A DNA stretch of 64,000 nt from Allodiplogaster sudhausi (taxonomy: Eukaryota; Nematoda; Chromadorea; Rhabditida; Diplogasteridae): assembly GCA_945643635.1 (NCBI GenBank), contig CALZFC010000015.1, forward strand, positions 4,949,001 through 5,013,000. The letters run 5' to 3'. The notes under the pieces were generated by a model. That model saw nothing but the letters and a program-made list of their open reading frames with translations, was not told the DNA's origin and made no database searches. The position numbers and the translations under genes are program-made. This document shows, piece after piece, positions 61,929 through 64,000 of the stretch. Within the stretch, counting starts at the first letter, position 1. Each line of letters starts with the position of its first letter.

Positions 61929-62371
61929 ATTAGGTTAGGCTGGACAGAGTTGATGAAAACGAAAAGAATAAAGAAAGGGCGAGTAAGGGCTTGAGAACAA
62001 GAAAAGAGGAATGAGCAAGTGAAAGTTGATCATTGGCAGAGAGGATTGGAGGCCTGCTCGGCGAGAGAGAGAGAGAGAGGCAGAGAAAAGAGAGTTAGAG
62101 AGAAAGAGTGATTAAGAGAGTTGAGAGGGCGAATGTAGTGGAGAACAAACGGAGGGAAATAAGGAGAGACAGAGAAAAAGGAAGGAGTGTTGGCATTTCC
62201 TGCTTTGCTTCCTTTCCTTGACCACTGCCTGTGGCAGCCCGTTGAGTTAACTGGCTACTAATTGATTACGACTTATCAAGCTTTGGTGTCTCTGAAGTGG
62301 ACATTTGGCTTCTTTGACCCAACAATTCCTTCCGGACCTGATCGAGGAATCCTCCGAGTGCTCCTTTCCCC
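61251..62371. other. Intergenic region with AG microsatellites
   Basis: C/T-rich to 61,850, then a GA tract at about 61,883-61,926 and a weaker one near 62,065-62,100. No gene or promoter element is convincing. Confidence 0.45.
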
Positions 62372-64000
62372 ATGAATGCCCAAGTAGACCCAGTTCGCTC
62401 CGTCGCACTTCTCATTCTGACCGTACTCTCCTTCCTACCATCTTCGACGGATGCCTGCCATCCTGGCTTCGAGAAGGAACTCCGCTACCTCGACCAATAT
62501 CTCGGACTGCGGCCGGCTGACAATGGAGAGATCAAGAAGAAGTGTAAGTCATTCTCGCCGTAAACTCTTCAACGACAGGGAAATCCGCTCTCTTTCTCAG
62601 TGGTTATGCGCATATTTTCGAAGCAAAAAGGGAGAATTTCAGCCCCGTCCCACTTCGTTTCTTTCGTTCGTCGAGCCAAGCAATTGTCATGCTCCTTCGA
62701 GAAGGATTGTCTCTGGTCAAATCTGCCTTCTGATGGGCTCCTCGACACTTCTGACTTCTGGCATTTCTCGAAGAGCGACGCCCGTCCCTGGCCGCAGCAG
62801 CTGCAGCCCGGCAAATTGGACGTCTCTTCTGGTACATTCCTTCCACTCAAAACGATATATTTCATTTTCCAGAAAAAATTGAAAGATCAAAATTGCCCGT
62901 TGCCAGATGAGAATGCCACTGTTGAGGCTCGCACTTCATCGTGGCTGGCAACACAACTGCAGAGTCTCAGTCCGCCGTTCTTCTCTCTGCTCCCATCGCG
63001 TGTCAGAAGAAGAATGGAACTCTCCAGTTTGAGTAAGTCTTCCTCCGTCTTCAGTGGAGAAGTTGTCCATGCTGTCCTTGCAGATACTGGCTGTACAACT
63101 ACGCGATGCTACAAGTCATGGTGGTCAAGGCATCGCGAAGGCGGAATCATCTGCAGGTCAGTGCGCAGAAATCCACACCATCTAAATATACATAGATTCT
63201 AAGCTGGACTAACGTCGATCCCACTTCCAGGTCATTCAAAAAGCGCAGACGGACTGCGGGTTGTATCACGAGGCTGGGGCGCCTTGTGTGGTTAGGCTCA
63301 ATCACTTCCTTTGTTCACCTCTTCTTTACGGCAATCTCTAAAATCTAATGTGGAACTGCATAGCTCAAACATTGGTTTTACTGTAAATTATCACCTGCCA
63401 GGTGACAATCCCAGCAGTGCACGAGCCCTTCCGAATAGCGATTCGCGCCTTTTCCCTCCACGACCGAGTCATCGGCTCCATGGCCATCCTCACTAATATT
63501 CGCTTCAAAGCCGACATTTGCGACAAATCGCGTACATTCACTGCTATATTTGTTGCTTCTGCAACACATCTTAACAAGTGATTAATTCAGCCCTTCCTTC
63601 AATCTTTGGTTCCTCTGCCCTCTACTCGGATCTCTCCCGCCAGCCTCCACTGCAATCCCTTTCCGACCTTGCTTGTACTTCTCCTCCTACCGACTGCAGG
63701 TATGCCCCTTCTCTGCTCCCTCAGAGATCGTCTGCTCTTCAGATGGGCCAACGCAGGGACGACTAAGAATGCAGCGTGGCTTCTTGGCACGAACACCGAC
63801 CTCTGGCACAAGCTCATGAGTGTACACATCAACAACAAGCATCCCCTCCCTTCTCCGTTCTCTATTTTCCATTCCAGACATCAGTGACTGCTCCTCGCCC
63901 CTCAGGCAACTTCATCTTCCTTGCCGTGGATGGATTGACTCAAAGGCCTTTCGCTCGCTTTGTTTCCGATCTCATTCCGTGCACGAAGAAGCCCAGCACT
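62372..64000 (+). CDS. Secreted protein with at least two MAM domains (runs off the right edge)
   Basis: Extracellular protein of unknown role; MAM domains usually mediate adhesion. Exons 62372-62543, 62643-62831, 62927-63032, 63084-63156, 63231-63290, 63402-63531, 63591-63699, 63743-63819 and 63906 onward keep phase. A signal peptide (VALLILTVLSFLPSSTDA) and a short Cys-containing lead (CHPGFEKELRYLDQYLGLR) precede the first MAM-like module: LSCSFEKDCLWSN, HFIVAGNTTAESQSAVLLSA, GTLQFEYWLYNYAMLQVMVV and IGSMAILTNIRFKADIC. A second module begins SLSDLACTSPPTDCRWANAG and continues SNFIFLAVDG at the window edge. The family assignment rests on the pattern of C-x-F-E...C-x-W start, central strands and a closing Cys. 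Total length and further domains are unknown. Confidence 0.78.

Overview
This window is nuclear DNA from a nematode. The strongest evidence is a cuticle collagen at 53,928-54,864 with the nematode-type N-terminal domain and cysteine clusters. A CAP/SCP protein, a secreted MAM-domain gene, many short exons with mostly short introns, and a PAT/Ngaro-like tyrosine-recombinase retrotransposon fit the same picture. The species and clade cannot be fixed from the sequence. All protein genes were rebuilt by hand from splice sites, reading phase and recalled family similarity; no search was run.

Left third (1-15,185): a divergent pair. NOL10/Enp2, a nucleolar WD-repeat ribosome-biogenesis protein, runs leftwards (3,091 to about 182, 3' end not resolved). 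About 1.1 kb away, a long PHD-SET gene of the KMT2E/SETD5 (C. elegans SET-9/SET-26) type runs rightwards (4,195-15,185).

Repeat-rich middle (15,186-34,409): a 993-bp foldback element with TA flanks; a DIRS-type retrotransposon on the minus strand (22,615-26,837) with split direct repeats, reverse transcriptase, RNase H and tyrosine recombinase, its RT-RNase H frame broken by a secondary insertion; a 1,360-bp foldback element; a 61-bp minisatellite; and large C/T-, A/G- and TA-rich stretches. No host gene is supported here.

Right half: a 762-residue protein with a cold-shock-like segment and two winged-helix-like repeats (34,410-38,441, possibly LIN-66-related); about 8 kb without a recognisable gene; a FEZF six-zinc-finger transcription factor (46,452-52,012); then a run of genes for secreted or cell-surface products, all on the plus strand: cuticle collagen, GPI-type trehalase, a CAP-domain protein and a two-MAM-domain protein that leaves the window at 64,000.

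The most unusual signals are: at least six introns that phase and protein similarity force to use GC instead of GT donors; a 43-bp trehalase intron; the arrangement of the DIRS element, whose recombinase lies between the second A repeat and the second B repeat; and a 543-bp insertion in that element, flanked by 8-bp repeats, whose removal joins the RT and RNase H frames.
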